Source: Capra hircus (Eukaryota; Chordata; Mammalia; Artiodactyla; Bovidae). Taken from it: DNA of 64,000 nucleotides. A program made the translations under genes and the position numbers. Shown piece after piece: positions 45,555-54,960 of the stretch; within the stretch, counting starts at the first letter, position 1; each line of letters opens with the position of its first letter. The stretch covers positions 46,420,036-46,484,035 of the forward strand of contig NC_030820.1 of the NCBI RefSeq assembly GCF_001704415.2. Reading direction: 5' to 3'. A model generated the notes under the pieces. That model ran no database searches. It was given only the letters and a program-made list of their open reading frames with translations, and was not told the DNA's origin.

Positions 45555-45849
45555 AACAGTAGGTTCTCACCTCATTTCCTTTTTAAGGTTGAGTTTGTTA
45601 TTTGTGGACATTTCTTCATCCTTCTTTGAATTCCTAAAAAAAAATCCAGCTAGAATTTTTATTGTCATTATTATTCATATTATAAGTTCATTTGTAGGAA
45701 ATTGACATCTTTATAATACTAGGTGGTTCCAACCAAGACCTTTCCATGTTTACAGATCATCTTCTGTGTTCTTTAGTAGTGTTCAATTTCTTTTTCCCCG
45801 AGTCTTACTTTCTTTTGAGATAAGTCAATCCTAGATACTTTACAGTATG

Positions 45850-46153
45850 ATAGTGAAAGTTGTATCTGACTCTTTGTGACACCATGGACCGTACAGCCCA
45901 TGGAATTCTCTAGGCCAGAATACTGGAGTGGGTAGCCTTTCCTTCCGCCAGGGCATCTTCCCAACCCAGGGATCAAACCCAGGTCTCCCACATTGCAGGC
46001 AAATTCTTTACCAGGTGAGCCACAAGGGAAGCCCAAGAATACTGGAGTGGGTAGCTTATCCCTTCTTCAGTCAATCTTCCTGACCCAGGAATCAAACTGG
46101 GGTTTCCTGCGTTGTAGGTGGTTTCTTTACCAACTGAGCTATCAGGAAAGCCC
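45850..46153 (-). mobile_element. Bov-tA SINE with duplicated tRNA part, 13-bp TSD
   Basis: ACTTTACAGTATG flanks it exactly at 45837-45849 and 46154-46166. Inside are two successive tRNA-like heads in minus orientation ('gtgagccacaagggaagccc' and 'gagctatcaggaaagccc'), each preceded by 'agaatactggagtgggtag'. It therefore entered as one dimeric Bov-tA-type unit. Confidence 0.92.
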
Positions 46154-46412
46154 ACTTTACAGTATGGGTTGAAATTATTACTATCTTATCTATTAATTTT
46201 TTTCTAGTCAGTTATTGCTGGTATAGAGAAATGCTGTTGATTTTTATAAACCAATCCATAGCCTTGCTGAACTCTAGTTGAGTCTCCAGTTACCTCTGCC
46301 AAGTGTGTGGAATTTTCTATGTATATGATCACATTAATTCCAAATAATGAAAGCTGGAGCTCTTTCCTTACAGTTATTGTACCAGTCTTTGTCCTTGCAT
46401 ATGGCATTGGAA

Positions 46413-46626
46413 AAGGGCTTCCCAAGTGGCTCAGTGTTAAAGAATCCACCTATCAATGAGGAGATCCAGGTTTGATTCCTAGGTCAGGAAGATCCCTTGG
46501 AGAAGGAAATGGCCACCCACTCCAGTGTTCTTGCCTGGGAAATCTAATGGACAGAGGAGCCTGGAGAGCTACAGTCCATGGGGTCACAAAAGAGTCGGAC
46601 ACAACTTAGCAACTAAAATAACAATA
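46413..46626 (+). mobile_element. Bov-tA SINE
   Basis: Plus-strand tRNA-like head ('gggcttcccaagtggctcagtg') and Bov-A body ending 'gtcggacacaacttagcaac'. The flanks 'atggcattgga' and 'atggcactgga' form an 11-bp target duplication with one difference. Confidence 0.9.
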
Positions 46627-46815
46627 ATGGCACTGGAAGGATCTCCAGTCCTGTGACAGGGGACGTCCTTGTTTTGTTTCTGATCATAAAGGGACTGCAT
46701 TCAAAAATTATCTATTAATTATGTTTACCATTTCTGTTATATAATCTTTATTAAGTTAAGCAGGTTTCCTCCTGTTCCTAGTCTGCTAAGAGTATTTTTC
46801 TTAGTGATAGGTATT

Positions 46816-47264
46816 TAGTTCAGTTCAGTCGCTCTGTTGTGTCCCACTCTTTGCAACCCCCATGGACTGCAGCATGCCAGGCTTCCCTGTCCATCACCAA
46901 CTCCCAGAGTTTACTCAAACTCATCATGTCCATTGAGTCGGTGATGCCATCTAGTCATCTCATCCTCTGTCATCCCCTTCTCCTGCCCTCAATCTTTCCC
47001 AGCATCAGGGTCTTTTCCCATGATTTCTTTGCATCAGGTGGCCAAAGCATTGGAGTTTCAGCTTCAGCATCAGTCCTTCCAATGAACACCCAGGACTTGA
47101 TCTCCTTTCGGATGGACTGGTTGGATCTCCCTGCAGTCCAAGGGACTCTCAAGAGTCTTCTCCAACATAATAACAGTTCAAAATCTAGGTTCCAAGGAGT
47201 AAGCATCTTTTAATTTCATGGCTGCAGTCACCATCTGCAGTGATTTTGGAGCCCCCAAAATAAA
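46816..47264 (-). mobile_element. BovB 3' fragment, internally deleted, 10-bp TSD
   Basis: GATAGGTATT occurs at 46806-46815 and 47265-47274. The antisense BovB has lost the block between the 'ttgaactg' and 'ccttggaa' parts ('cagttcaaaatctaggttccaaggagtaagc'), a deletion relative to the copy at 60426. Confidence 0.92.
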
Positions 47265-47813
47265 GATAGGTATTGACTGTTATCAAATACTTAATATCTT
47301 GATGTGCAGCAACCTGACTATTCTCTGATAACATCTTATATGAAGTATCATAACACAGCCAGGCATTCAGAAACCTAATGTGCATTCCTAGCAATTTTAC
47401 TATAATCACAGATATGTTTCTTAAATTTGCTAATCTTTGTAGCATAATTTGTACAGTGAGAGATTTTGGATTAAATAATATAAGATCTTCCTTATTTTAT
47501 CACAAACAGAAAGAAAATTCCCCAAGGTCTCATTAAGTTTTGAGTTCTTCTTATTCTTAGAAATGATTCTCTACTTCAAAAAATTTTTTATGATTTTCAT
47601 AATTAAATGTTGTTGCTTTTGTATTCTCAACTGATTTTAAAATGACTTTGTCTTAATATAGTTTATGATTATCCAGCTTTATTCTAATATTCAGTTTTAA
47701 AGTAGTGATCAGCAACATATGCCCATGGCCTTATGTCCTGTTGCCTGTATCTCCAGTCCATGGTCGTTCCTCAGCTCCAGACTCACCAAGCTTACCAGAC
47801 TCACTGGTATCTC

Positions 47814-48119
47814 TTATCCCATGTGTAGCTTGATAATGGCATTGTCAAAGCGACACTCTTCATTTGTCTTCCTGTGGTCTTGCTCCACTTTCTGTCTTTC
47901 TGTCCAGAAATCTGGGTGCCACCTCAATTCTTCTAGTCTTTCATCTTCCATATCAAACACCAAGCCTTCCAGAAAGTTCTCATGTTCAGTTCCCTGAGGT
48001 GTTTGAGCAGAATTGTGAGCAGCATGGAAGCCAAGAGCTGAACCCCATACGCAAATGGAGAGTAGATCAGGGAAGCAGGCCTGCAAAAGACCAGGTGCAA
48101 GAATGAGGCCATTTGGCAT
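47814..48119 (-). pseudogene. Unidentified minus-strand ORF, possible processed pseudogene
   Basis: A 101-codon frame with an acidic/basic stretch ('FDMEDERLEELRWHPDFW', then 'ERQKVEQDHRKTNEECRFD') that looks more protein-like than the chance ORFs around it. I do not recognise the protein. No intron or obvious poly(A) tail supports a retrocopy, and it lies antisense in PRNP intron 2. It could equally be a chance frame in old repeat DNA. Confidence 0.25.
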
Positions 48120-48979
48120 ATCCCAGGACCCTGTCCCTCTGGCCCTTACCCAAAACAGACTCCAAAAATTCTAGTAGACATATTCTGAGCAGTTTAACCG
48201 GCCTTATAACTTTCAAATGTATTTTTATTTATACCCAGGCATTTCAATAATGTTAGTAAAAACATAAAGGGGATGTTAATTCATTGTTTAGTCATCCTTC
48301 CTCTGAATATTATCCAAGTTAGTCTTTAGTTCTGAAGGTCATGAAAAATAATTTTATAATATTTGGTGCCACTTTTATTTGAAGATGTCCCAGTGCTGAG
48401 GATGACTAATGTCAGCGTTATAACATATGCCATTTTTGGTTTTGTGGCAAATGGTATTTTGGAACATGTGGTTTGATGTGGGGTACAGTAGAAAGTGCTT
48501 AATGATCATTCTACTGTGCGTCTTTAATCTCTGCCCCTGGAACCACCCAAGGTAAGTGAGATATTCATTCTGAAAGATCTGAATCTTCAATTCATTCATC
48601 TATAATCTGATGAATGTACATTCACAACGGTTCATAGGTTATCATGCAGGGTACTTTGTTCCCAAACTGTGCTTGCATTATATGTAAGATATGTGTTTTT
48701 TGCACGAAAAATTAAGAGAAAATAAGTCACTCATGAACTATTAAATGCTGAACTAAGACTCATTCAGTGAGTGAGTGACTGCAGATATTATGAACACAGC
48801 CTTTCTTACCCCATTTTGAATAGCCCCATTGTCTGTCTATAGAAAGAGAAATTACTTTATAGGTACGTTTGCAAAATCTTGCCCGTTTCCTGTTTCCAAA
48901 AATTATTGTATTGAGAATTCCTTTGAGAAAATTCTTGTTGGCATTTATATGTTCAGAAGATGTTAATTCCTTCATTTAA

Positions 48980-49100
48980 CAGATATCTATTGTGTACCTT
49001 CCCTGTGCCAGGCTCTGCCCTGGCCCGCTAAGAAGATAGCAGCAAACAAAGAGACTCATTCCCTGCTCACATTCCCACATGAGGAAAGAGGACATGAACC
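48980..49100 (+). repeat. L2/MIR-type fragment
   Basis: 'agatatctattgtgtaccttccctgtgccaggctctgcc' and 'agcaaacaaagagactcattccctgctc' is the recurrent 3' segment of ancient L2/MIR elements. Confidence 0.55.
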
Positions 49101-49659
49101 AGCTATTCAGAAAATTATTTAATGATCTCAGCACCTACCTTGGGGTCTTCCAACTGGACATTAGAATCACTTCCATAGGGTCCATGCCAGGGTTCAGAAG
49201 GTTCCAGGAACTAATATCCCTTATAACAACCCAATAGGCAGAGCTTCTAGGGTCCTCACAAGAACAAGCCCAGTTGCAAGAATCACTACTTTAAAGAAGT
49301 TCAAAGTTTGGTAAACCTACCAGATATTTATAGTTTCTTCCAATTTATGATATAGTGTACCAATCAGAGGTTATTTTTATCATAAGCAATGTTGCTGGCA
49401 TTCTATATTTATCAAGTTACTAGGAAATGAGCCAGGAATTATTTTAAGGTCAACTTTGTCCTTAGAGGAGAAAGAGTTGTGTTACTGCTTTACCTATAAT
49501 TACTTTCATGAGATGTATGGAATGTGAAGAACATTTATGACCTAGAATGTTTATAGCTGATGCCACTGCTATGCAGTCATTCATTATGCTGCAGACTTTA
49601 AGTGATTTTTACGTGGGCATATGATGCTGACACCCTCTTTATTTTGCAGAGAAGTCATC

Positions 49660-50430
49660 ATGGTGAAAAGCCACATAGGCAGTTGGATCCTGGTTCTCTT
49701 TGTGGCCATGTGGAGTGACGTGGGCCTCTGCAAGAAGCGACCAAAACCTGGCGGAGGATGGAACACTGGGGGGAGCCGATACCCGGGACAGGGCAGTCCT
49801 GGAGGCAACCGCTATCCACCTCAGGGAGGGGGTGGCTGGGGTCAGCCCCATGGAGGTGGCTGGGGCCAACCTCATGGAGGTGGCTGGGGTCAGCCCCATG
49901 GTGGTGGCTGGGGACAGCCACATGGTGGTGGAGGCTGGGGTCAAGGTGGTAGCCACAGTCAGTGGAACAAGCCCAGTAAGCCAAAAACCAACATGAAGCA
50001 TGTGGCAGGAGCTGCTGCAGCTGGAGCAGTGGTAGGGGGCCTTGGTGGCTACATGCTGGGAAGTGCCATGAGTAGGCCTCTTATACATTTTGGCAATGAC
50101 TATGAGGACCGTTACTATCGTGAAAACATGTACCGTTACCCCAACCAAGTGTACTACAGACCAGTGGATCAGTATAGTAACCAGAACAACTTTGTGCATG
50201 ACTGTGTCAACATCACAGTCAAGCAACACACAGTCACCACCACCACCAAGGGGGAGAACTTCACCGAAACTGACATCAAGATAATGGAGCGAGTGGTGGA
50301 GCAAATGTGCATCACCCAGTACCAGAGAGAATCCCAGGCTTATTACCAAAGGGGGGCAAGTGTGATCCTCTTTTCTCCCCCTCCTGTGATCCTCCTCATC
50401 TCTTTCCTCATTTTTCTCATAGTAGGATAG
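49660..50430 (+). CDS. PRNP: Major prion protein PrP (256 aa)
   Basis: GPI-anchored cell-surface glycoprotein that binds copper; misfolding of the host protein underlies scrapie. The start at 49660 has a strong context (A at -3, G at +4); an in-frame ATG at 49621 lies upstream of the exon 3 acceptor and is intronic. Domains: signal peptide 1-24; basic KKRPKP; octarepeats 54-95 as 9+8+8+8+9 residues; hydrophobic palindrome AGAAAAGA at 116-123; globular domain about 125-230 with Cys182-Cys217; N-glycosylation sites NIT (184) and NFT (200); GPI signal after about Ser234 ending in a hydrophobic tail. Genotype read directly: A136, I142, H143, R154, Q171, Q222, P240. Five octarepeats argue against cattle and P240 favours goat. 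The frame is intact. Confidence 0.98.
   Translation: MVKSHIGSWILVLFVAMWSDVGLCKKRPKPGGGWNTGGSRYPGQGSPGGNRYPPQGGGGWGQPHGGGWGQPHGGGWGQPHGGGWGQPHGGGGWGQGGSHSQWNKPSKPKTNMKHVAGAAAAGAVVGGLGGYMLGSAMSRPLIHFGNDYEDRYYRENMYRYPNQVYYRPVDQYSNQNNFVHDCVNITVKQHTVTTTTKGENFTETDIKIMERVVEQMCITQYQRESQAYYQRGASVILFSPPPVILLISFLIFLIVG
49758..49952 (+). CDS. AltPrP, overlapping ORF inside PRNP
   Basis: A 64-codon frame shifted relative to PrP, starting at an ATG within the codons for 'GWNTG' and crossing the octarepeat DNA, which it reads as a Trp-rich repeat ('WRWLG', 'WWWLG'). An alternative ORF at this position in human and other mammalian PRNP has been reported to yield a polypeptide (AltPrP). Here the ORF is uninterrupted and ends in 'RLGSRW'. 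Because its sequence follows the octarepeats, its repeat number is tied to theirs. Translation in this species is inferred, not shown. Confidence 0.5.
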   Translation: MEHWGEPIPGTGQSWRQPLSTSGRGWLGSAPWRWLGPTSWRWLGSAPWWWLGTATWWWRLGSRW

Positions 50431-51184
50431 GGGCAACCTTCCTGTTTTCATTATCTTCTTAATCTTTGCCAGGTTGGGGGAGGGAGTGTCTACCTGCACC
50501 CCTGTAGTGGTGGTGTCTCATTTCTTGCTTCTCTCTTGTTACCTGTATGCTAATACCCTTGGCGCTTACAGCACTGGGAAATGACAAGCAGACATGAGAT
50601 GCTGTTTATTCAAGTCCCATTAGCTCAGTATTCTAATGTCCCATCTTAGCAGTGATTTTGTAGCAATTTTCTCATTTGTTTCAAGAACGCCTGACTACAT
50701 TTCCCTTTGGGAATAGCATTTCTGCCAAGTCTGGAAGGAGGCCACATAATATTCATTCAAAAAAACAAAACCGGAAATCCTTAGTTCATAGACCCAGGGT
50801 CCACCCTGTTGAGAGCATGTGTCCTGTGTCTGCAGAGAACTATAAAGGATATTCTGCATTTTGCAGGTTACATTTGCAGGTAACACAGCCATCTATTGCA
50901 TCAAGAATGGATATTCATGCAACCTTTGACTTATGGGCAGAGGACATTTTCACAAGTAATGAACATAATACGAAAGGCTTCTGAGACTAAAAAATTCCAA
51001 CATATGGAAGAGGTGCCCTTGGTGGCAGCCTTCCATTTTGTATGTTTAAAGCACCTTCAAGTGATATTCCTTTCTTTAGTAACATAAAGTATAGATAATT
51101 AAGGTACCTTAATTAAACTACCTTCTAGACACTGAGAGCAAATCTGTTGTTTATCTGGAACCCAGGATGATTTTGACATTGCTT

Positions 51185-51567
51185 AGGGATGTGAGAGTTG
51201 GACTGTAAAGAAAGCTGAGTGCTGAAGAGTTGATGCTTTTGAACTATAGTGTTGGAGAAAACTCTTGAGAGTCCCTTGGACTGCAAGGAGATCAGTCCTG
51301 AATATTCATTGGAAGGACTGATGCTGAAGCTGAAACTCCAATACTTTGGCCATCTGATGGGAAGAACTGAAGGCAGGAGGGATGCTAGGAAAGACTGAAG
51401 GCAGGAGGAGAAGGGGGCGACAGAGGATGAGATGGCTAGATGGCATCATGGACTCAATGGACACGAGCTTAAGTAAACTCCAGGAGTTGGTGATGGACAG
51501 GGAGACCTGGCGTCCTGCAGTCCATGGTGTCACAGAGTCGGACACGATTGAGTGACTGAATTGAGGT
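51185..51567 (+). mobile_element. BovB 3' fragment in the PRNP 3' UTR
   Basis: 'atgtgagagttggactgtaaagaaagctgag' to 'cacgattgagtgactgaattgagg', sense relative to PRNP, so the mRNA contains it in sense. It includes a local duplication of 'gaaggcaggaggg/gaaggcaggagga' near 51369-51415. Confidence 0.9.
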
Positions 51568-52087
51568 GAACCCAGATTTTAACATAGAGAATGCAGATAT
51601 AAAAACTCCATATTCATTTGATTGAATCTTTTCCTGAACCAGTGCTAGTGTTGGACTGGTAAGAGTATAACAGCATATATAGGTTATGTGATGAAGAGAA
51701 TAGTGTACATGAAATATGTGCATTTCTTTATTGCTGTCTTATAATTGTCAAAAAACAAAATTAGGTCCTTGGTTTCTGTAAAATTGACTTTTGAATCAAA
51801 AGGGAGGCATTTAAAGAAATATCTTAAATTAGAGATGATAGAAATCTGATCCATTCAGAGTGGAAAAAGAAATTCCATTACTATTATTTAAGAAGGTAAA
51901 ATTATTTCCTGAATTGTTCAATACTGTCACCTAGCAGATAGACACTATTCTGTACTGTTTTTACTGGCTTGCACTTTGTGGTATCCTATGTAAAAACATA
52001 TATTGCATATGACAAACTTAAAAATTTCTGTTAGAGCAATTAACATCTGAACTAGGTACCTAATGCATTACCTGTTTTTGTAAGGTA

Positions 52088-52285
52088 CTTTTTGTAAGGT
52101 ACTAAGGAGATGTGGGTTTAATCCCTAGGTCAGGTAAATCCCCTAGAGGAAGAAATGGCAACCCACTCCAGTATTCTTGCCAGGAAAATCCAATGGACAG
52201 AGGAGCCTGGCAGGGTACAGTCTAAGCATGGGGTTGCAAAGAGTGAGACAAGACTTGAGCTACTGAACAATAAGGACAATAAATG
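52088..52285 (+). mobile_element. Bov-tA SINE in the PRNP 3' UTR
   Basis: 5'-truncated plus-strand copy: 'ggagatgtgggtttaatccc', 'gaaatggcaacccactccagtattcttgcc', 'gagtgagacaagacttgagctactgaac'. Its A-rich end supplies an AATAAA at 52278-52283, directly before the mariner. Confidence 0.85.
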
Positions 52286-53502
52286 CTGGGTCGGCTAAAA
52301 GGTTCATTAGGTTTTTTTTCTGTAAGATGGCTCTAGTAGCACTTGTCTTTATCTTCATTCGAAACAATTTTGTTAGATTGTATGTGACAGCTCTCGTATC
52401 AGCATGCATTTAAAAAAAAAACATCAAAATTGGTAAATTTTTGTATAGCCATCTTACTATTGAAGATGGAAGAAAAGAAGCAAAATTTTCAGCATATCAT
52501 GCTGTATTATTTCAAGAAAGATAACCAAAATGCGAAAATGTATTTGTGCAGTGTATGGAGAAGGGGCTGCAACTGATCAAGCTTGTCAAAGTAGTTTGTG
52601 AAGTTTGTGCTGGAGATTTCTTATTGGACGATGCTCCACAGTTGGATATACCAGTTGAAGTTGATAGTGATCAAATTGAGATATTGAGAATAATCAATGT
52701 TATACCACGCGGGAGATAGCTGACATACTCAAAATATCCAAATAGAACCTTGAAAACCATTTGCACCATCTCAGTTATGTTAATCACTTTGATGTTTGAG
52801 TTCCACATAAGTTAAGCAAAAAAAAAACAAAACAAAACACAACCTTGACCATATTTGCGCATGCAGTTCTCTACTGAAATGAATGAAAACACTTTGTTTT
52901 TAAAAACAGATTTTGATTAACAGTGGGTATGATACAATAACGTAGAATGGAAGAAATTGTAGGGTGAGCAAAATGAACCACCACCACCAAAGGCCAGTCT
53001 TCCTCTAAAGAAGATATGTGTATGGTGGGATTGGAAAGTAATCCTCTATTATGGATTCTTCTGGAAAACACTGCTCCTAATTAGACCAACTGAAAGCAGC
53101 ACTCAATGAAAAGCATCCAGAATTAGTCAATAGAAAACAATCTTCAATCAGGATAACACAAGACTACATATTTCTTTGATAACCCAGCATGGCTGGGAGG
53201 TTCTGATTCATCTGTTGTATTCAGACATTGCATCTTTGGATTTTTTTCCATTTATTTCAGTCTACAAAATTATAATGGAAAAAATTTCCATTCCCTGGAA
53301 GATTGTAAAGTGCATCTGGAAAATTTCTTTGCTCAAAAAGATAAAAAGTTTTGTGAACACAGAATTATGACGTTGCCTGAAAAATGGCAGAAGGTAGTGT
53401 AACAAAAGAGTGACTATGTTGTTTGGTAAAGTTCTTAGTGAAAATGAAAAATGTGTCTTTTATTTTTATTTAAACACCAAAGGCACATTTTGGCCAACCC
53501 AA
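52286..53502 (+). mobile_element. mariner DNA transposon, decayed, in the PRNP 3' UTR
   Basis: Left end 'ctgggtcggctaaaaggttcatt' and right end '...aaggcacattttggccaaccca' are mariner terminal inverted repeats; a TA follows the right end. Length is about 1.22 kb, nearly full size. Plus-strand transposase traces: a helix-turn-helix block near 52690-52820 ('REIADILKIS', 'NHLHHLSYVNHFDV' with stops), a 'VYGGIG' region near 53020, and 'WEVLIHLLYSDIASLDFF' near 53190-53250. All frames are broken. A mariner in the ovine PRNP 3' UTR has been described; it belongs to the transcript. Confidence 0.92.
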
Positions 53503-53684
53503 TACTGAATACTTAAAGGAAACTCTTCTGTGTTGTCCTTAGCCTTACAGTGTGCACTGAATAGTTTTGTATAAGAATCCAGAGTGATATTTGAAATACG
53601 CATGTGCTTATATTTTTTATATTTGTAACTTTGCATGTACTTGTTTTGTGTTAAAAGTTTATAAATATTTAATATCTGACTAAA

Positions 53685-53690
53685 ATTAAA
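53685..53690 (+). terminator. PRNP: Distal poly(A) signal of PRNP
   Basis: ATTAAA within 'gactaaaattaaacaggag', preceded by 'ataaatatttaatatc' and followed by the G/T-rich 'gagtgtctggctgtgttc'. This arrangement is conserved at the end of mammalian PRNP; cleavage is expected near 53705-53715. Confidence 0.8.
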
Positions 53691-53714
53691 CAGGAGTTAA
53701 AAGGAGTATCTTTC

Positions 53715-54631
53715 ACGGAGTGTCTGGCTGTGTTCACCAGTGTGCACACCATGTTGGCAGCTTCATTTTGGGGGTTAATATGAGAAAAGTGACACATTCA
53801 GTCCTCACACTGCCAGTTGGCAGCAGGAGGGCTACTCCTGATCCTGCTTCAGCCTTATTCCCAGTCACATGCCAGCTGTTTTCTGCTACCTTTTCACATT
53901 TTTCCATGAATACCTGTCAAAGTCACTACTATAGCAGAGGAAAACAGTCCTTGCATTCTGGAAGATTTTTTTCTGTCCAGGATTTTGAAATAGAGGATTT
54001 TCTTGATTAAGATGAGACTTAACAAAGTATCTACCTTATGCCTGTACCCACCCTTGAAACACTGTATGGTCAATATGGCTACTTTCCTTTGTTATAGGCT
54101 TTCAAATAGTTCTTCATATGTTTCCTCCTTCCCAAGTATGAGGTGCCAGCTCCCAGTTTTCCTTCTCAGAGGTTTTCTTCTGCAACTGTAGTTCACTAAC
54201 AGGTGGAAATAATAAAAAAATGATAGTGGTTGAAATCATAATATTTATTAATACTTTAGCAAATGCCAGTGTCCTTCAGTATCTGAACAGAGGATCAACT
54301 TTGCAGTAAAAATGTAAAGATTAAAAATCAACATCTTGATATCCCATAATTCACAAAACTAATTTTAAAATGACATAAAATCCTCAAAAGTATTACTCAA
54401 ATCTTTAACATAAGAAGTGCTAGGACTATTTTCATGCTGTCCTTTTGGCCATATGCAAGATTATTTAAAAATAAACTTCATTATCTGCCAGTCATAATCT
54501 CCCAAGAATACCCCACTGAAAAGATGTCAGTTATACAAAGTAAGGTATTTACAGAGCCAAAGTGAATGATACACATCTGTATCTTTCTCAGGCTACCATG
54601 TTTTCTTCCTGTTACTTCCAGTTCCTTTGAG
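53715..54631. other. Intergenic DNA downstream of PRNP
   Basis: About 0.9 kb without a recognised repeat. Overlapping short ORFs (53720-54010, 54003-54191) have no recognisable domain. No promoter or exon evidence for a further gene. Confidence 0.45.
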
Positions 54632-54737
54632 TTGTGCTAAAGAAAATTTTTAATATTTTATGTATTTTTTAAAATAGAGGATAATTACTTTGCAATATTG
54701 TGATGGTTTCTGCCATACATCAACATGAATCGGCATA

Positions 54738-54960
54738 GGGCTTTCCAAGTGGCACTAGTGGTAAAGAACTCACCTGCCAATGCAGGAGACATAAGAGATG
54801 TGGGTTCAATCCCTGAGTCAGGAAGATGCCCTGGAGGAGGGAGGGCATGGCAACCCACTCCAGTATTCTTGCCTGGAGAATCTCCATGGACAGAGGAGCC
54901 TGGCGGGCCACAGTCCATAGGGTTGCAAAGAGTCGGACACAACTGAAGTGACTTTGCATG
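54738..54960 (+). mobile_element. Bov-tA SINE nested in L1
   Basis: 'gggctttccaagtggcactagtggtaaagaactcacctgcc' (tRNA-like head) through 'gagtcggacacaactgaagtgactt', then 'gcatgcatgcatac'. L1 sequence continues on both sides. Confidence 0.9.

Larger units (their letters stand above)
44870..47600 (-). mobile_element. Old L1 LINE, antisense, with four nested insertions
   Basis: L1 ORF2 complement runs through 44870-45189, 45555-45849, 46154-46412, 46627-46815 and 47265 onward; landmarks are 'gtctctaatccatttagagc', 'ttccatgtttacagatcat', 'atgatcacattaattcc', 'aagcaggtttcctcctgttcctagtctgctaagag'. The pieces join smoothly when the two BovB and two Bov-tA insertions are removed. The right edge is approximate. 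Confidence 0.78.
35662..49649 (+). other. PRNP: PRNP intron 2 (13,988 bp)
   Basis: Donor GTAGGT at 35662; acceptor 'ctctttattttgcag' ending at 49649. Large, AT-rich and filled with repeats: an antisense old L1 (37020-37820), an unnamed repeat pair (38690-38900 and 44665-44860), an antisense solo LTR (42351-43030), an inverted SINE pair (43866-44105) and a multiply interrupted antisense L1 (44870-47600). I see nothing firm in 35662-37020, 37821-38690, 38901-42350, 43031-43865, 44106-44664 or 47601-48980, apart from the ORF at 47814. Confidence 0.9.
49650..53710 (+). other. PRNP: PRNP exon 3
   Basis: Starts after the acceptor 'attttgcag' (AG at 49648-49649) with 'agaagtcatcATGG': 10 leader nt, the entire coding region, and a 3' UTR of about 3.28 kb. 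The end is inferred from ATTAAA at 53685-53690; at about 4.06 kb the exon agrees with the ~4-kb terminal exon known for ovine PRNP. Confidence 0.88.
50431..53710 (+). other. PRNP: PRNP 3' UTR
   Basis: About 3.28 kb. 50431-51184 and 51568-52087 are the non-transposon parts; the rest is BovB (51185-51567), Bov-tA (52088-52285) and mariner (52286-53502), together about 55 % of the UTR. Possible upstream poly(A) hexamers are ATTAAA at 51112-51117 and AATAAA at 52278-52283. Short and long PrP mRNAs from alternative polyadenylation are known in sheep; which hexamer makes the short form cannot be decided here. Confidence 0.85.

Noticed and set aside
49621..49659. In-frame upstream ATG giving a 13-residue N-terminal extension of PrP
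   Set aside because: It lies before the exon 3 acceptor (AG at 49648-49649) and so is intronic; the signal peptide begins at 49660.
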